Of a DNA stretch of 64,000 nt, positions 45,127 through 53,998 are shown one piece after another (position 1 is the stretch's first letter; the number at the start of each line of letters is the position of its first letter). The position numbers and the translations under genes were made by a program. This DNA is from Saccharibacillus sp. JS10 (lineage in GTDB: Bacteria > Bacillota > Bacilli > Paenibacillales > Paenibacillaceae). Location: NCBI RefSeq assembly GCF_024436065.1, contig NZ_JANFNS010000005.1:305704-369703 (forward strand), read 5' to 3'. The notes below the pieces were generated by a model. That model was not told the DNA's origin, did no database searches, and saw only the letters and a program-made list of their open reading frames with translations.

Positions 45127-46401
45127 TTAAGCTCTTACTCCGTTCAATTCCGCAGACAAGTACGCCCGGCGTTCTTTGGCATACACGATATAAATGACCA
45201 GACTGAGCAGCGCGATCGCAACCATCATCCATTGTACATACGAAGGCGGCAAGATATCGAGCATGCGTCCAGCCGTGACCGAGAATAATCCGCCGCCTAC
45301 TGCGCACCCTGCCATGAGAATACTGGTATTACGCGCGATATTTCGCGGCATTAAAGTCTTCGCGTACACCAAAGTCACTACGTAAAGACCGGACAACGTT
45401 AGACCCAGCAGTACGATCAAGACATACCCGAAAGTCACATTGCGATTCAGTGCAAATAGCGATAGCAACAAGATCATGCCGCCCCAATGAATAAACAAAT
45501 ATTTGCGATAACCAAGTTTTTCCGCTTCATATCCGGCAAACATCCGACCGACAATCATCGCTGCCCAGAAGACCGTAACGCTGATTGGCGCTGTAGAAGC
45601 GTCTGCCATTCCCGTTTCCAACATAAGCGAAGGCAGATAGTTAACCAGACCGATATCGGTTGCTCCGTAGAAAAAGAACAACAAGACAAATGCGGGTAAC
45701 ATCCATACGCCTGGCGTGCGAAGAAGAGACTTTTTGCCTGCTGACGGATGATGCGTTGCCGCCGCAGCCACGACCGCGCCGACTGGACCCGACGAAGCTG
45801 CCCCTGCCGGAACGCCGCTAGGTACATGGGCTTGATGCGCGGGCTTAAACAACGGTTCCAAATCGCCAAACCGTGTAAATCGCAGGAAGACCGATAAGAA
45901 GATACAATAAGCGGCGATGCCAAACAGTGCGTAATTCCACATTCCACTGATAATCAGCATCCCGATCACAAGCGGCAAAATCAGCGATCCCACGCCAAAC
46001 GATACTTCAAGACGGCTCATCGCGATTGCCGCGTTAGATTGCAAGCCTTCCAAGATCACAGCGGCGATGACCGATTCGATGATCCCACCCAAAAACCCTG
46101 CTAACGCAAAACCGACAAGCAGTAATTCCCACGGAGGCAAAAAGGCAATCAACAGATAAGAACCTGCGACGCCCCATGCGCCGATATGCAGCATCATTTT
46201 TTTGGACATTCGATTTGCCAGCCAAGGTTGGATTAGCATCCCGAAGATCGAAGCGCCGAACTCGATAAAAATCAGCGCGCCCGCATCGGTATAGACACGA
46301 TCGTACAACGGCAATAACACCGTGATAATCGAAGCAACCGTTACTTTGATAAAACCCATCAGCAGATAAAAAAGACTCCCCATCCAGACCAGCTTTTTCA
46401 A
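45127..46401 (-). CDS. Major facilitator superfamily transporter
   Basis: A 424-residue carrier with 12 predicted membrane helices and a central cytoplasmic loop (about 190-220, rich in Ala/His/Ser). It resembles sugar/drug-type MFS members of the YfkF/FucP group, with a stretch like GFLGGIIESVIAAVILEGLQSNAAIAM in the N-terminal half. Substrate cannot be assigned; despite its place 4 kb beyond the iol cluster, it lacks the motifs of the known inositol permeases IolT/IolF. AAGGAGGATTGACTACG precedes its start. Confidence 0.8.
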   Translation of the reverse strand: MKKLVWMGSLFYLLMGFIKVTVASIITVLLPLYDRVYTDAGALIFIEFGASIFGMLIQPWLANRMSKKMMLHIGAWGVAGSYLLIAFLPPWELLLVGFALAGFLGGIIESVIAAVILEGLQSNAAIAMSRLEVSFGVGSLILPLVIGMLIISGMWNYALFGIAAYCIFLSVFLRFTRFGDLEPLFKPAHQAHVPSGVPAGAASSGPVGAVVAAAATHHPSAGKKSLLRTPGVWMLPAFVLLFFFYGATDIGLVNYLPSLMLETGMADASTAPISVTVFWAAMIVGRMFAGYEAEKLGYRKYLFIHWGGMILLLSLFALNRNVTFGYVLIVLLGLTLSGLYVVTLVYAKTLMPRNIARNTSILMAGCAVGGGLFSVTAGRMLDILPPSYVQWMMVAIALLSLVIYIVYAKERRAYLSAELNGVRA

Positions 46402-46512
46402 ACGTAGTCAATCCTCCTTAAGATCTTGCTTGTGAACAAGAACTAATATACAGAAATTTTCAAATAGATACAGTGATTTTTCAAGAAAATACAGCAAAAA
46501 ACTTTATATTTT

Positions 46513-47226
46513 CTAAAATGAGCGCGCGGAAATCTCTACGTCGATAAAATGATTGAGAATTCCTCGTAACCATCTAAAAGATTCTGCCGTTTGAAATTGT
46601 TTGCCTCGGATCACTTCGGCTTTTTGTACCGATTCTTCTTCTCGCAATAGATCGTTTTTCCAGACGTCCAGCATAATATCGATACACTGCGCCGACGTCT
46701 CCAGATGAAATTGCAACGCCAGCACATGATCGCCCCAAGCGAAAATCTGATTCTCGCAATACTTGGAACTGGCAAGATTCACTGCGCCAGGCGGCAAACT
46801 GAACGTATCTCCATGCCATTGCAGAGAGTGGAAGACTTGCGGAAGATCCATTAAAGCCGGATGAACGTAGTCGTTACGGCGAATCTCATGCCAACCGATT
46901 TCTTTGACCGAATGAGCATATGCGCGTCCTCCTAATATCTCCGCAATCATTTGCGCTCCAAAGCAAATTCCTAATACTTTGATGCGCTGCTTAATGGCTT
47001 CGCCAACGAAACTTTTTTCTGAAGCCAACCACGGATGCAGCCGTTCTTCATACACACTTGCAGGCGACCCGCCGACGATCAACAGATCGGTACGGCTAAG
47101 TAGCTCATGATCCAAACGCCCCTGCGCCGGATTCAGAATCGTCAGCTTATGACCTTCTGCACGAGCCCAATCGTCAAACACCATCGGATCATCAAAATTA
47201 AAATGTTTGAGCAAAATAATATTCAT
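46513..47226 (-). CDS. Class I glutamine amidotransferase-like protein
   Basis: About 237 residues of class I GATase fold. The nucleophile Cys lies in VLGICFGAQMIAEIL (residue ~94) with catalytic His in the ALQFHLETS segment (near 185). It resembles stand-alone GuaA-like amidotransferases of the GMP synthase-like group, which may hydrolyse gamma-glutamyl bonds; no synthetase partner is encoded nearby. ATG 47226 was preferred; the open frame extends 43 codons further but includes the terminator hairpin and lacks a ribosome site. Confidence 0.8.
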   Translation of the reverse strand: MNIILLKHFNFDDPMVFDDWARAEGHKLTILNPAQGRLDHELLSRTDLLIVGGSPASVYEERLHPWLASEKSFVGEAIKQRIKVLGICFGAQMIAEILGGRAYAHSVKEIGWHEIRRNDYVHPALMDLPQVFHSLQWHGDTFSLPPGAVNLASSKYCENQIFAWGDHVLALQFHLETSAQCIDIMLDVWKNDLLREEESVQKAEVIRGKQFQTAESFRWLRGILNHFIDVEISARSF

Positions 47227-47330
47227 GCCTGATCGCCCTTTCTTCGTTTTTTTGTTGATTATAAAAAATCCAAGCTGACATCGGCAATAGACATGTAAGC
47301 TTCTGCGAAAAATAAAGTAAGATGGGATGA

Positions 47331-47361
47331 AAAAAAGTAGATGCGGTAGGCGCATCTACTT
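47331..47361 (-). terminator. Leftward terminator upstream of the amidotransferase gene
   Basis: On the minus strand a perfect 11-bp stem AAGTAGATGCG / CGCATCTACTT with CCTAC loop is followed by TTTTTTC. It would stop transcripts entering from the right, but no minus-strand gene is present there until beyond the restriction-modification island (50189). It may be the leftover terminator of a lost gene. Confidence 0.85.
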
Positions 47362-47412
47362 GGGCCATCAAGAGAGTCGAGTTAGTGTAAGAAGCGAGCC
47401 GACTCTAAAAAA

Positions 47413-47552
47413 ATTCGTTTCGATCGCTTGTTAAAATCGAGAAATGGATTAAATTTTTAGTAGATTTTTCTCAATTTCAAAGGTGAACACTATTAGCATA
47501 AGCTTCCGAAGTGCATTTCTTCGAAATGCTTAGTTCCTTCACTGAATTTCCC
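47413..47552 (+). repeat. Structured intergenic repeat, copy C
   Basis: Begins with the exact 20-mer ATTCGTTTCGATCGCTTGTT shared with copy A, then a weaker stem TTaAAATcGAGAAA / TTTCTCaATTTCAA (47431-47444 and 47467-47480), then AGCATAAGCTTCCGAAGT (related to copy B) and the exact 14-mer CTTCACTGAATTTC (47537-47550). It links copies A and B into one family. Confidence 0.7.
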
Positions 47553-47708
47553 TCTACGTCTTCTCTTCTAGCAATTGTGAATTTATCGATACCTTTGGTA
47601 AATATGAACGTTACATCTGTCCTTTTTTTGTGCATTTAAGTAAAATTAAAAAATCGTATTCTATACGTCAACTATTTACTATATAATTCCCCGCTACACA
47701 TTAAGGAG

Positions 47709-47882
47709 ATGATTACGATCAAAAAACAACAAGTTATAATTACCATTAGCTCTTTAGCTATCTTGTAATTTTAGGTGGATGGATAATCATGTACGAAATT
47801 CAGAAAATTCGAAGTCTACACTTGCACTTGAATAAATACATATTAATCAAGCTTCGCTCAATGACGACTTATTATTCATTCT
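47709..47882 (+). pseudogene. Frameshifted small membrane-peptide remnant
   Basis: AAGGAG at 47703-47708 precedes a short hydrophobic frame MITIKKQQVIITISSLAIL that ends at TAA 47766. A +1 shift continues LVILGGWIIMYEIQKIRSLHLH to a stop near 47880, so a Lys-rich start followed by one membrane helix and a polar tail could once have been a single small gene. The family is not recognised. The call is tentative. Confidence 0.3.
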
Positions 47883-48211
47883 AGGAAGTATATGTATAAA
47901 GCAAAAGTAGCTTTACCGATTATAATTATATAATAGGAGCAAAATAGATCTAAGTTAAAATTGAAAGCGGTCTAGTTACAAAAACATTTAGACGAAGATT
48001 CTCATATCGAAATCGAAGATTCAAATATATATAAAATTTAAAAATTGAGTAAATTCACAGCTATGGCATTTATGAATGCTATTGAATCAGAAACGCAATA
48101 TTCTACCAAAAGTAAAAGAACTAAGAAACTACTCTAAATAGAGTCGTCTAGTTTTTCATAATATTTAGAAAGTAACTATAAAACTTAGTGATATATTGTA
48201 ACATGAGTAAG

Positions 48212-48256
48212 TTGACTGTTTAAATATATTACCTTATCATAAGGTGACTTATAATC
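48212..48256 (+). promoter_or_regulatory. Methyltransferase promoter with palindrome and C-box-like site
   Basis: TTGACT (48212-48217)-17 bp-TATCAT (48235-48240). The -10 is inside a perfect 15-bp palindrome ACCTTATCATAAGGT (48231-48245). Immediately downstream, GACTTATAATC (48246-48256) matches the distal C-box GACTTATAGTC of the C gene at 10 of 11 positions. C protein could therefore also act on the methyltransferase promoter. Confidence 0.6.
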
Positions 48257-48278
48257 AACAAAAAGGAGTAAGTTTCTG

Positions 48279-50192
48279 ATGAGCATACTAGATCAAAATC
48301 AAATTAACATAGATTTAGATAAATTTGAAAAAGTATTAAATATATATTATTCTTTCTTAGAAATTAATGAATTAGATTCTTCATTGTTCTCCTTTTTAAA
48401 GACAAAAAAAATAATTGAAATTCCCGAAACAAAAAATATTCTAGATTTATTCTTATGGATCACTTCTGAAATTAATTCTTTATATAGTATTAATGATTTA
48501 AAAAAAATTGGTCAATATCATACTAATAGTATTGATATTGTAAACTTAATACTAGATAACGTTGTAGATTTTAATTCGAAGTCTGTAATAAATAAAAGAT
48601 TTTTAGAACCCTCATGTGGTACAGGTATTTTTATTTTAACTATTATTTATAGACTATATAAAAAAGGATTTTCCAAAGAAAATATATTGAACTTTGTTAG
48701 TGAAAAAATAGTAGGTTTTGATATTTCTTCCGACATGGTATTTTTCACAAAGTTGAACATTTATTGTTTAATGTGTTTTTTGTATAAAGATTCATCTATT
48801 CTAAATGAAATAGAATTAAATATATATGTTACTGATGCTACGTTTAAACCTGAAAATAGCATTGAACAATTAGAGTTATTTAATTCTGAATTAGAATTCA
48901 TTGAAACAGAACAAGCAAGAAAAATTAAAATGGATTGCCTTTATACTGATAAAAAATTTGATTACATTATTGGAAACCCACCTTACGTTACTTTATATGG
49001 AAGAAGAGACATGAAGAAATCAGAGAAACTAAGAACTTATTATATAAAAAATTACAATTTTGTTCCTCCTTGTGTGAAAAACGGAAAATTTAACATGAAT
49101 ATGTTTTTCTTTGAGCAGTCATTAGATTGGTTAAATGAAGATGGGTATATATCATTTATCGTCGATATTAGTTTTTTCGAGACTGCATTTAAACATTTAA
49201 GACGTTACATTTTAGAACATTCTAAGATTAAGTATCTTATTACTGACTTAGCTACATTTAACGGTGTAGGAAGCGGTCAAATAATTATTTCTTTGCAAAA
49301 AAGTAGCGATTTAGAAGAGAACCTTAAACACCAAGTAAAGGTTATAAAGTATGAAATAGAAGAGGAACAAGTTATAAGCCAAAAGAATTGGTACGAAGAA
49401 GATGAGAATAAGTTTTCGATAATCCACAATCGTGCCATAGAGATTTTAGCTAAAATTGAAGGGAAGTCCATTACATTAGAGTCTATTTTTCCAGGCAAAT
49501 CACTGAGAACTTGTACAATGATGTTAGATATGGAAGACAAATTCATCTATTATGAGAAAATCGACACTATTAATGAAATAATGCCTTATTATGTTGGTTC
49601 TAAGAGTTTGAAGACTGCATTTGGAGCATTAAGCTTCGAAAAATATTTTGAATATAACAAGCCTTTACAAGATCGTATAAATGATAAATTAAAAAAAGAA
49701 CTTGAAAAACAAGGTATAAAAAATAAAAAAAGAATTGGATTGGGAAATTTAGAAGTATATAAGTCACCAAAAATCTTTATTAGACAGTCAGCAAAGGAAA
49801 TAATTTCAACATTGTCTTTTGAAACTGCGGCTGCTAATAACAGTTTATACTGCTTGTCAGAAGCAAAAAGCGATGAAGAATCTGTGAATAAACTGAAAAT
49901 AACTAGTGCACAGCTTAATTCGACAATTCTTACATTCTACGCATTGTGCAAAAGAATTATTAGAATATCCAGGGGAAAACAACCGCAAATTAAAGTGTCT
50001 GACTTAAAACAAATTCGATTGACACTAGATGAAGATGTATTAAGTCAGTTGTTAGAAATTACGAATTCTATAATTTCAAACAGTTTAGAAACCAGAAAAG
50101 GTATTGAACAAATCAATAATGTATTATTCGATTATTATGGAATTAACAACAATGAGAAAGAATTTATTTTAGAACATATAAAAACTTACTAA
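48279..50192 (+). CDS. Adenine-specific DNA methyltransferase of a type II restriction-modification system
   Basis: A 637-residue N6-adenine methyltransferase of gamma class (M.TaqI-like). SAM motif I is LEPSCGTGIFIL (residues 109-120), motif IV the catalytic NPPYV (233-237), and SGQIIISLQ (near 334) fits motif VIII. A long C-terminal half (about 385-630) should be the target-recognition domain. It protects host DNA against the endonuclease encoded tail-to-tail on the other strand; the stops overlap by 4 bp. Codon use is strongly AT-biased compared with most of the window, indicating recent transfer. The recognition sequence cannot be read from the protein. Confidence 0.9.
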   Translation: MSILDQNQINIDLDKFEKVLNIYYSFLEINELDSSLFSFLKTKKIIEIPETKNILDLFLWITSEINSLYSINDLKKIGQYHTNSIDIVNLILDNVVDFNSKSVINKRFLEPSCGTGIFILTIIYRLYKKGFSKENILNFVSEKIVGFDISSDMVFFTKLNIYCLMCFLYKDSSILNEIELNIYVTDATFKPENSIEQLELFNSELEFIETEQARKIKMDCLYTDKKFDYIIGNPPYVTLYGRRDMKKSEKLRTYYIKNYNFVPPCVKNGKFNMNMFFFEQSLDWLNEDGYISFIVDISFFETAFKHLRRYILEHSKIKYLITDLATFNGVGSGQIIISLQKSSDLEENLKHQVKVIKYEIEEEQVISQKNWYEEDENKFSIIHNRAIEILAKIEGKSITLESIFPGKSLRTCTMMLDMEDKFIYYEKIDTINEIMPYYVGSKSLKTAFGALSFEKYFEYNKPLQDRINDKLKKELEKQGIKNKKRIGLGNLEVYKSPKIFIRQSAKEIISTLSFETAAANNSLYCLSEAKSDEESVNKLKITSAQLNSTILTFYALCKRIIRISRGKQPQIKVSDLKQIRLTLDEDVLSQLLEITNSIISNSLETRKGIEQINNVLFDYYGINNNEKEFILEHIKTY

Positions 50193-50878
50193 TATCCTCT
50201 TTCTTCTGATTCTTTGTTACTCTCGATTAGTTGGGTGGAAATTCCATCTAACAAATCGAGTTTTTTTTCTATAGAAATCTGTTGTCGTTGGTAAGATTCT
50301 TTATGTTTTTGAATAAATAAACGAATGAATTCTTCTCTTGTCCTATATTCAGGTTTTGCAGCTATATTTACTTGAAGCTGAGGTTTAGGATTTAATCTGA
50401 AATTACGATTAACATCTTTTAAAGGATATACTTTTGTATATACATCATTATACTTTTCAAATTTTAACCCTTCTTCATTTTCATCATAGTAAACTAATAC
50501 GAAGATTAAGTAAAAGTTGCCCTCTTTAATAAAATTAATTACTTTATTTGGTGTGCCTATGTCTGGATTGCTATCAACAGAAGATATTTTAAATGCTTTA
50601 AAGTCAATCCAAATCAATTCTTTTCTACTCATAAATTCAAAATAGCATTTAGCGTCGTATGGGTTTTTCGTTGCACCTCTAGGTGACTGTTGAGCGTCTG
50701 ACAAGTATTGATGTCCATTGTTAATTGCTTCAACAAAAATTCCTTCTAAAAAGTCGCTAATTTCTGCACCAGCCCTTGATCTTGCCCGTATCTTTAATTG
50801 CAAATTTGCTTGTATAAGTTTATCTACTTCATTTTCTATACTGCTACATAATTGAGTTTCATATAACTTAAAATCCAA
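50189..50878 (-). CDS. Type II restriction endonuclease (PD-(D/E)xK, EcoRV-like spacing)
   Basis: A 229-residue protein, the endonuclease partner of the methyltransferase by position. Candidate catalytic residues are Glu45 (FLEGIF), Asp75 (NPYD), Asp92 and Lys94 (WIDFKAF), giving a D-17-DxK pattern very close to EcoRV (E45, D74, D90, K92), though overall similarity was not tested. It ends in a helical tail. Transcribed with the C gene, whose stop is 2 bp upstream of its start region. AT-rich like its partners. Confidence 0.75.
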   Translation of the reverse strand: MDFKLYETQLCSSIENEVDKLIQANLQLKIRARSRAGAEISDFLEGIFVEAINNGHQYLSDAQQSPRGATKNPYDAKCYFEFMSRKELIWIDFKAFKISSVDSNPDIGTPNKVINFIKEGNFYLIFVLVYYDENEEGLKFEKYNDVYTKVYPLKDVNRNFRLNPKPQLQVNIAAKPEYRTREEFIRLFIQKHKESYQRQQISIEKKLDLLDGISTQLIESNKESEERGY

Positions 50879-50880
50879 CC

Positions 50881-51105
50881 CTATTCCCCCTTGAAAGAAT
50901 CATTATTGAAAAAGTTGAAAATATTCATATTAAACCCTTTCGCAATCTTCTCTAAAGTTTCAATAGAAATATTTCTTCTACCATTTTCTACACTATTTAT
51001 ATAAGTTCTATCTAGTCCTGTTCGAAGTGCTAGATCTTCTTGCGTAATTTTATTGTAATTTCTCAATGTCTTTATTCTTTGTCCAATCTTAACTTTTAAG
51101 CCCAT
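50881..51105 (-). CDS. Restriction-modification controller protein (C protein)
   Basis: A 74-residue XRE-type helix-turn-helix protein (KITQEDLALRTGLDRTYINSVENGRRNISIETLEKIAKGF), the size and sequence style of C.AhdI/C.BclI-like controllers. C proteins bind C-boxes to delay endonuclease synthesis until methylation is established, then activate and later repress their own operon. Two perfect C-boxes lie 50 bp upstream. It is the first gene of a C-R operon, with R starting 2 bp after C ends. AAAGGACTGTTTAG precedes ATG 51105. Confidence 0.9.
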   Translation of the reverse strand: MGLKVKIGQRIKTLRNYNKITQEDLALRTGLDRTYINSVENGRRNISIETLEKIAKGFNMNIFNFFNNDSFKGE

Positions 51106-51138
51106 CTAAACAGTCCTTTATGAAATATTTTCTAATAA

Positions 51139-51180
51139 ATTCTAATTCGATGTTGACTTTGAGTCTACGGACTATAAGTC
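51139..51180 (-). promoter_or_regulatory. C-boxes and promoter of the C-R operon
   Basis: On the plus strand GACTTTGAGTC (51155-51165), spacer TACG and GACTATAAGTC (51170-51180) are two perfect GACT-N3-AGTC C-boxes, the expected two-dimer operator. On the minus strand TAGACT (51162-51167)-17 bp-TAGAAT (51139-51144) forms the promoter, with its -35 embedded in the operator, as in known C-controlled systems. Confidence 0.85.
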
Positions 51181-52236
51181 ACTTTTAAGAATAGAAAAAT
51201 ATATTTAAGAGTTCATACTTTATGAAGGTATGTTATTCATCAAACCACGTTGACAAAAGTAGACCAAACAAAAATAGCTAGAACATTCTTTAAAGCCGTT
51301 AGATTCTTATTCGCATATAAGAGGATAGAGAGAACAATAGCTAAGAGTACCTTAGTACATGATAAAAGGAAAGGAGAGCTTAATCATAGCATCTTTTTAT
51401 TGTAATCGTTATAACGATTTAAAGATCAATCGCGAAAAAGAGCTATGCATCTATATTATTAGCGAACTTAATGATTTTTTACAACATTTTGTAAATCTTA
51501 TTATACTAAGATAGTACATAAAAAATTCTGAGTCTATCATATGAAAGATAATCAAACATAGTTTTGACCAAATCTCAAGTAAACTAACAACATTCATTTA
51601 ATTTATCTAAATCCATGCGATTATTAAAATAGACAAATCTTCTGACAGAAAAGTTCGCTAATTTTGTAAACCATATTCCCCTTTTACCTGTGATTCGAAA
51701 AGCTTCATTAGCGTCAATAATCACATTAAGGTCAGCAATTTAGTAATTAATAAACTAGGGCTGTATAACTTTATCAAAACACCATACACAATAACAGATT
51801 TATTGAAAAAATACATTTTTCAATATGTATAAATACTAACATTTGAAACATTGTATAGAAAATAATCATAATTTTTTACAATAAATTATTAAAATCATTT
51901 TAAAATTCTCTATAATTTTTAGTATGCTCGTCTTTCAAAAGTACAAAAAATAACCAATGATAAATAGTTACCAAAAATTTTCAATATACCTTACTGCGTT
52001 CGGTGCTTAATATGATATATAAAAGGACACTGAGATAACTATGATAATACTACAATTGAAGATTGCACTGAATGAAACGTAAGCGAAATAAAGTGGCGTA
52101 AAAGACATAACTTTGATTAACTTCATAGAGCAAATGTCATTTGAATCATTGGTACATGAATTAGGTTACTTTGTTTTAATACTAGAACAGCAACATAGTT
52201 TATTATCTTTCACTTAAGAATATTTGATTTGTAAAA

Positions 52237-52264
52237 AATAGCCCTAAATCATCTAGGGCTATTT
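52237..52264 (-). terminator. Terminator of the lipoprotein gene
   Basis: Minus-strand arms AAATAGCCCTA / TAGGGCTATTT followed by TTTTAC; 8 bp beyond the stop region of the gene on the right. Confidence 0.8.
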
Positions 52265-52271
52265 CGCATCT

Positions 52272-52721
52272 TTATTGACCCAACTGCTGCACCTGATCCA
52301 TCAACCCTCGAATCTCTTGCAAAGTCTGCATCACTTCCGTATTTTGCAGCATTTCCGGTGTGAAATCCCCAGCTTGGATACGTTGTTGGATGTTGTCGAT
52401 CTGCGTATTGAGCGTCTCGTTATATCCGCTTAATTGCTGATGAATGCCTTGGGCAAACTCGGGAACATCGGCTTGCGCAAACTCGGAAGCACGCTTCTGG
52501 ATATTATCGAGTTCTTGCTGCAACTGTTTTTGAGCTTGCGGATCGGTTGCCGCATTTTGCGCCATCTCCGGTAACTCTTGCGCCCACTGCGAAGCGTCAT
52601 TGATATACGCCGCGGCATCGCTCGTATAATTAACAGAACGTCCCACTTCTTCGACTGCCGAACACCCGGCAAGCAAAGCGGCGAACAACGTTACGATCAG
52701 AATCATCTTTTTCTTCATCAT
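52272..52721 (-). CDS. DUF6376-like lipoprotein
   Basis: About 149 residues. The N-terminus is a lipoprotein signal (MMKKKMILIVTLFAALLAGCS) with lipidation at the Cys of AGCS, and the rest is helical and Gln/Ala-rich (QKQLQQELDNIQKRASEFAQ and similar), probably coiled coil. It resembles the DUF6376 lipoproteins of Bacillales; their role is unknown. Start chosen at ATG 52721 after GAGGAGAGTGCT; a frame extends 9 codons further. Monocistronic, followed by a terminator. Confidence 0.75.
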   Translation of the reverse strand: MMKKKMILIVTLFAALLAGCSAVEEVGRSVNYTSDAAAYINDASQWAQELPEMAQNAATDPQAQKQLQQELDNIQKRASEFAQADVPEFAQGIHQQLSGYNETLNTQIDNIQQRIQAGDFTPEMLQNTEVMQTLQEIRGLMDQVQQLGQ

Positions 52722-52827
52722 AGCACTCTCCTCGTGGAAGTTTGCCATATATACTGCGCTAAAGCCCTTTCGGTTTCGGATTTCAACATTAGAGAAACGA
52801 GACTACTTCATTGCAGCCTTGAATCTC

Positions 52828-53805
52828 CTACGACTTTTGCCTGTCCCGTATCGGCACATACAAATCCGCTTCGCAATAATCTTCTCTGGCAATAGCCGCA
52901 TCGATATATTCAAAATGATGACCGTCCGCTTGCTCGTAAGAAGAATTCATAATCCATTCGTCCATATAGTTCCAAATATCGTTCAAATGATGAATCGTCA
53001 AATGTTCAGGATGAAACCGTCCAATATATTTAAAGACCGCATATTTCCCCGCCGGAATCGTCGCCGTATCCCATTCTTGCTCTAAACCTTCTAATGAAGA
53101 AACTTCTGCGGATGTGAGATAATCGGTCGCTTGCGGCGAACATTCGGGTGGGTACAACGTCAGACCGATATACACGCCTGGATTGATATTGTTCGGAATC
53201 TTCGGGTACTCGCTATAAAAAAACGAAACGCCGTGCGTATTCGCGGTATACCGCTCATAATTTTCGGCAATTCCGATCGTCGCTTTTCGTCCGGCATAAA
53301 AGCTTTTCGGTCTCATCACGAAAGTTGGCTCAAACACGACGCCGCTTCGAATTTCGTTCAAAAATGTCGTGTCATACCGTTCAACCAATGTAATCTCGGT
53401 GCGTCCACGACGAAATTGTGCGGGCGTCAAGCCAAACTGCCTTTTGAATGCGCGGATATAAGATTGTTCATGATCGAATCCGTAAGCCAGTGCGGTATGT
53501 AAAATTGTCGTTTGTTTGCCCAAAGCAAGCAGATCGTTAACGCTTGCAGATAATTTACGAGCGCGAATATACTCCATTAAAGGCAGCCCCGTCGCTGCGC
53601 GCATCAGACGATGTAGATGAAATTTCGACAAATGAACATGTTCCGCCAGCTCATCTAGCACCAGCTTATCCGCAAGCCGATTCTCCACTTGATTTAACAC
53701 CCGCTCGATCGTATAGATCGTGTCTCCAATAGTCGGCTCTGTGGATTGAACGGAAAGTTGTTTTGCGTAATCTTCTTTTTCTGTATGTAGATTGTTGTTG
53801 TTCAT
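52828..53805 (-). CDS. AraC family regulator with GyrI-like effector domain
   Basis: A 325-residue regulator: N-terminal AraC helix-turn-helix pair (residues 35-140, LDELAEHVHLSKFHLHRLMRAATGLPLMEYIR, then ALAYGFDHEQSYIRAFKRQFGLTPAQFRRGR) and a C-terminal GyrI-like small-molecule domain (165-320). This Rob/MarA-like plan with a GyrI domain (as in Rob and BltR-type drug sensors) usually controls drug efflux or stress genes. No signal for a specific target. Divergent from the first GNAT gene, which may be its target. Confidence 0.88.
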   Translation of the reverse strand: MNNNNLHTEKEDYAKQLSVQSTEPTIGDTIYTIERVLNQVENRLADKLVLDELAEHVHLSKFHLHRLMRAATGLPLMEYIRARKLSASVNDLLALGKQTTILHTALAYGFDHEQSYIRAFKRQFGLTPAQFRRGRTEITLVERYDTTFLNEIRSGVVFEPTFVMRPKSFYAGRKATIGIAENYERYTANTHGVSFFYSEYPKIPNNINPGVYIGLTLYPPECSPQATDYLTSAEVSSLEGLEQEWDTATIPAGKYAVFKYIGRFHPEHLTIHHLNDIWNYMDEWIMNSSYEQADGHHFEYIDAAIAREDYCEADLYVPIRDRQKS

Positions 53806-53998
53806 CTTCGTTTCCTGCTTTCGTTCCCTATCCTTAAAAAGAAAGGCGTTAAAGGCTATTTTTCACCGATAAGGTTATCGTAACAAAAAATATTCTTGCC
53901 GTCAGCCACACATAAGCGCAAGATCGGTTCATTTTTCACTTTCTCTATGCGGCATACTGACAGCAGGCAACCGATTGACAGAAAGGTAGGTTTTACCC

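Larger units (their letters stand above)
47362..48278. other. 917-bp AT-rich gap before the methyltransferase gene
   Basis: Contains structured repeat copy C (about 47413-47552), a short decayed ORF (47709-47882) and the methyltransferase promoter region (48212-48260). The rest shows no gene; several short open frames exist without start or ribosome sites. Confidence 0.6.
51106..52271. other. 1.1-kb AT-rich gene desert right of the C gene
   Basis: Apart from the C-box promoter at its left end and the lipoprotein-gene terminator at its right end (52237-52264), no gene can be supported; open frames are short and lack ribosome sites. A perfect 16-bp palindrome AATCGTTATAACGATT lies at 51404-51419. 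The base composition is like that of the restriction-modification genes, so it is probably the right arm of the same transferred island, decayed. Confidence 0.6.

Noticed and set aside
45127..46401. MFS gene as the missing inositol permease of the iol cluster
   Set aside because: It lies 4 kb from iolE behind three unrelated genes and shows no recognisable IolT/IolF features.
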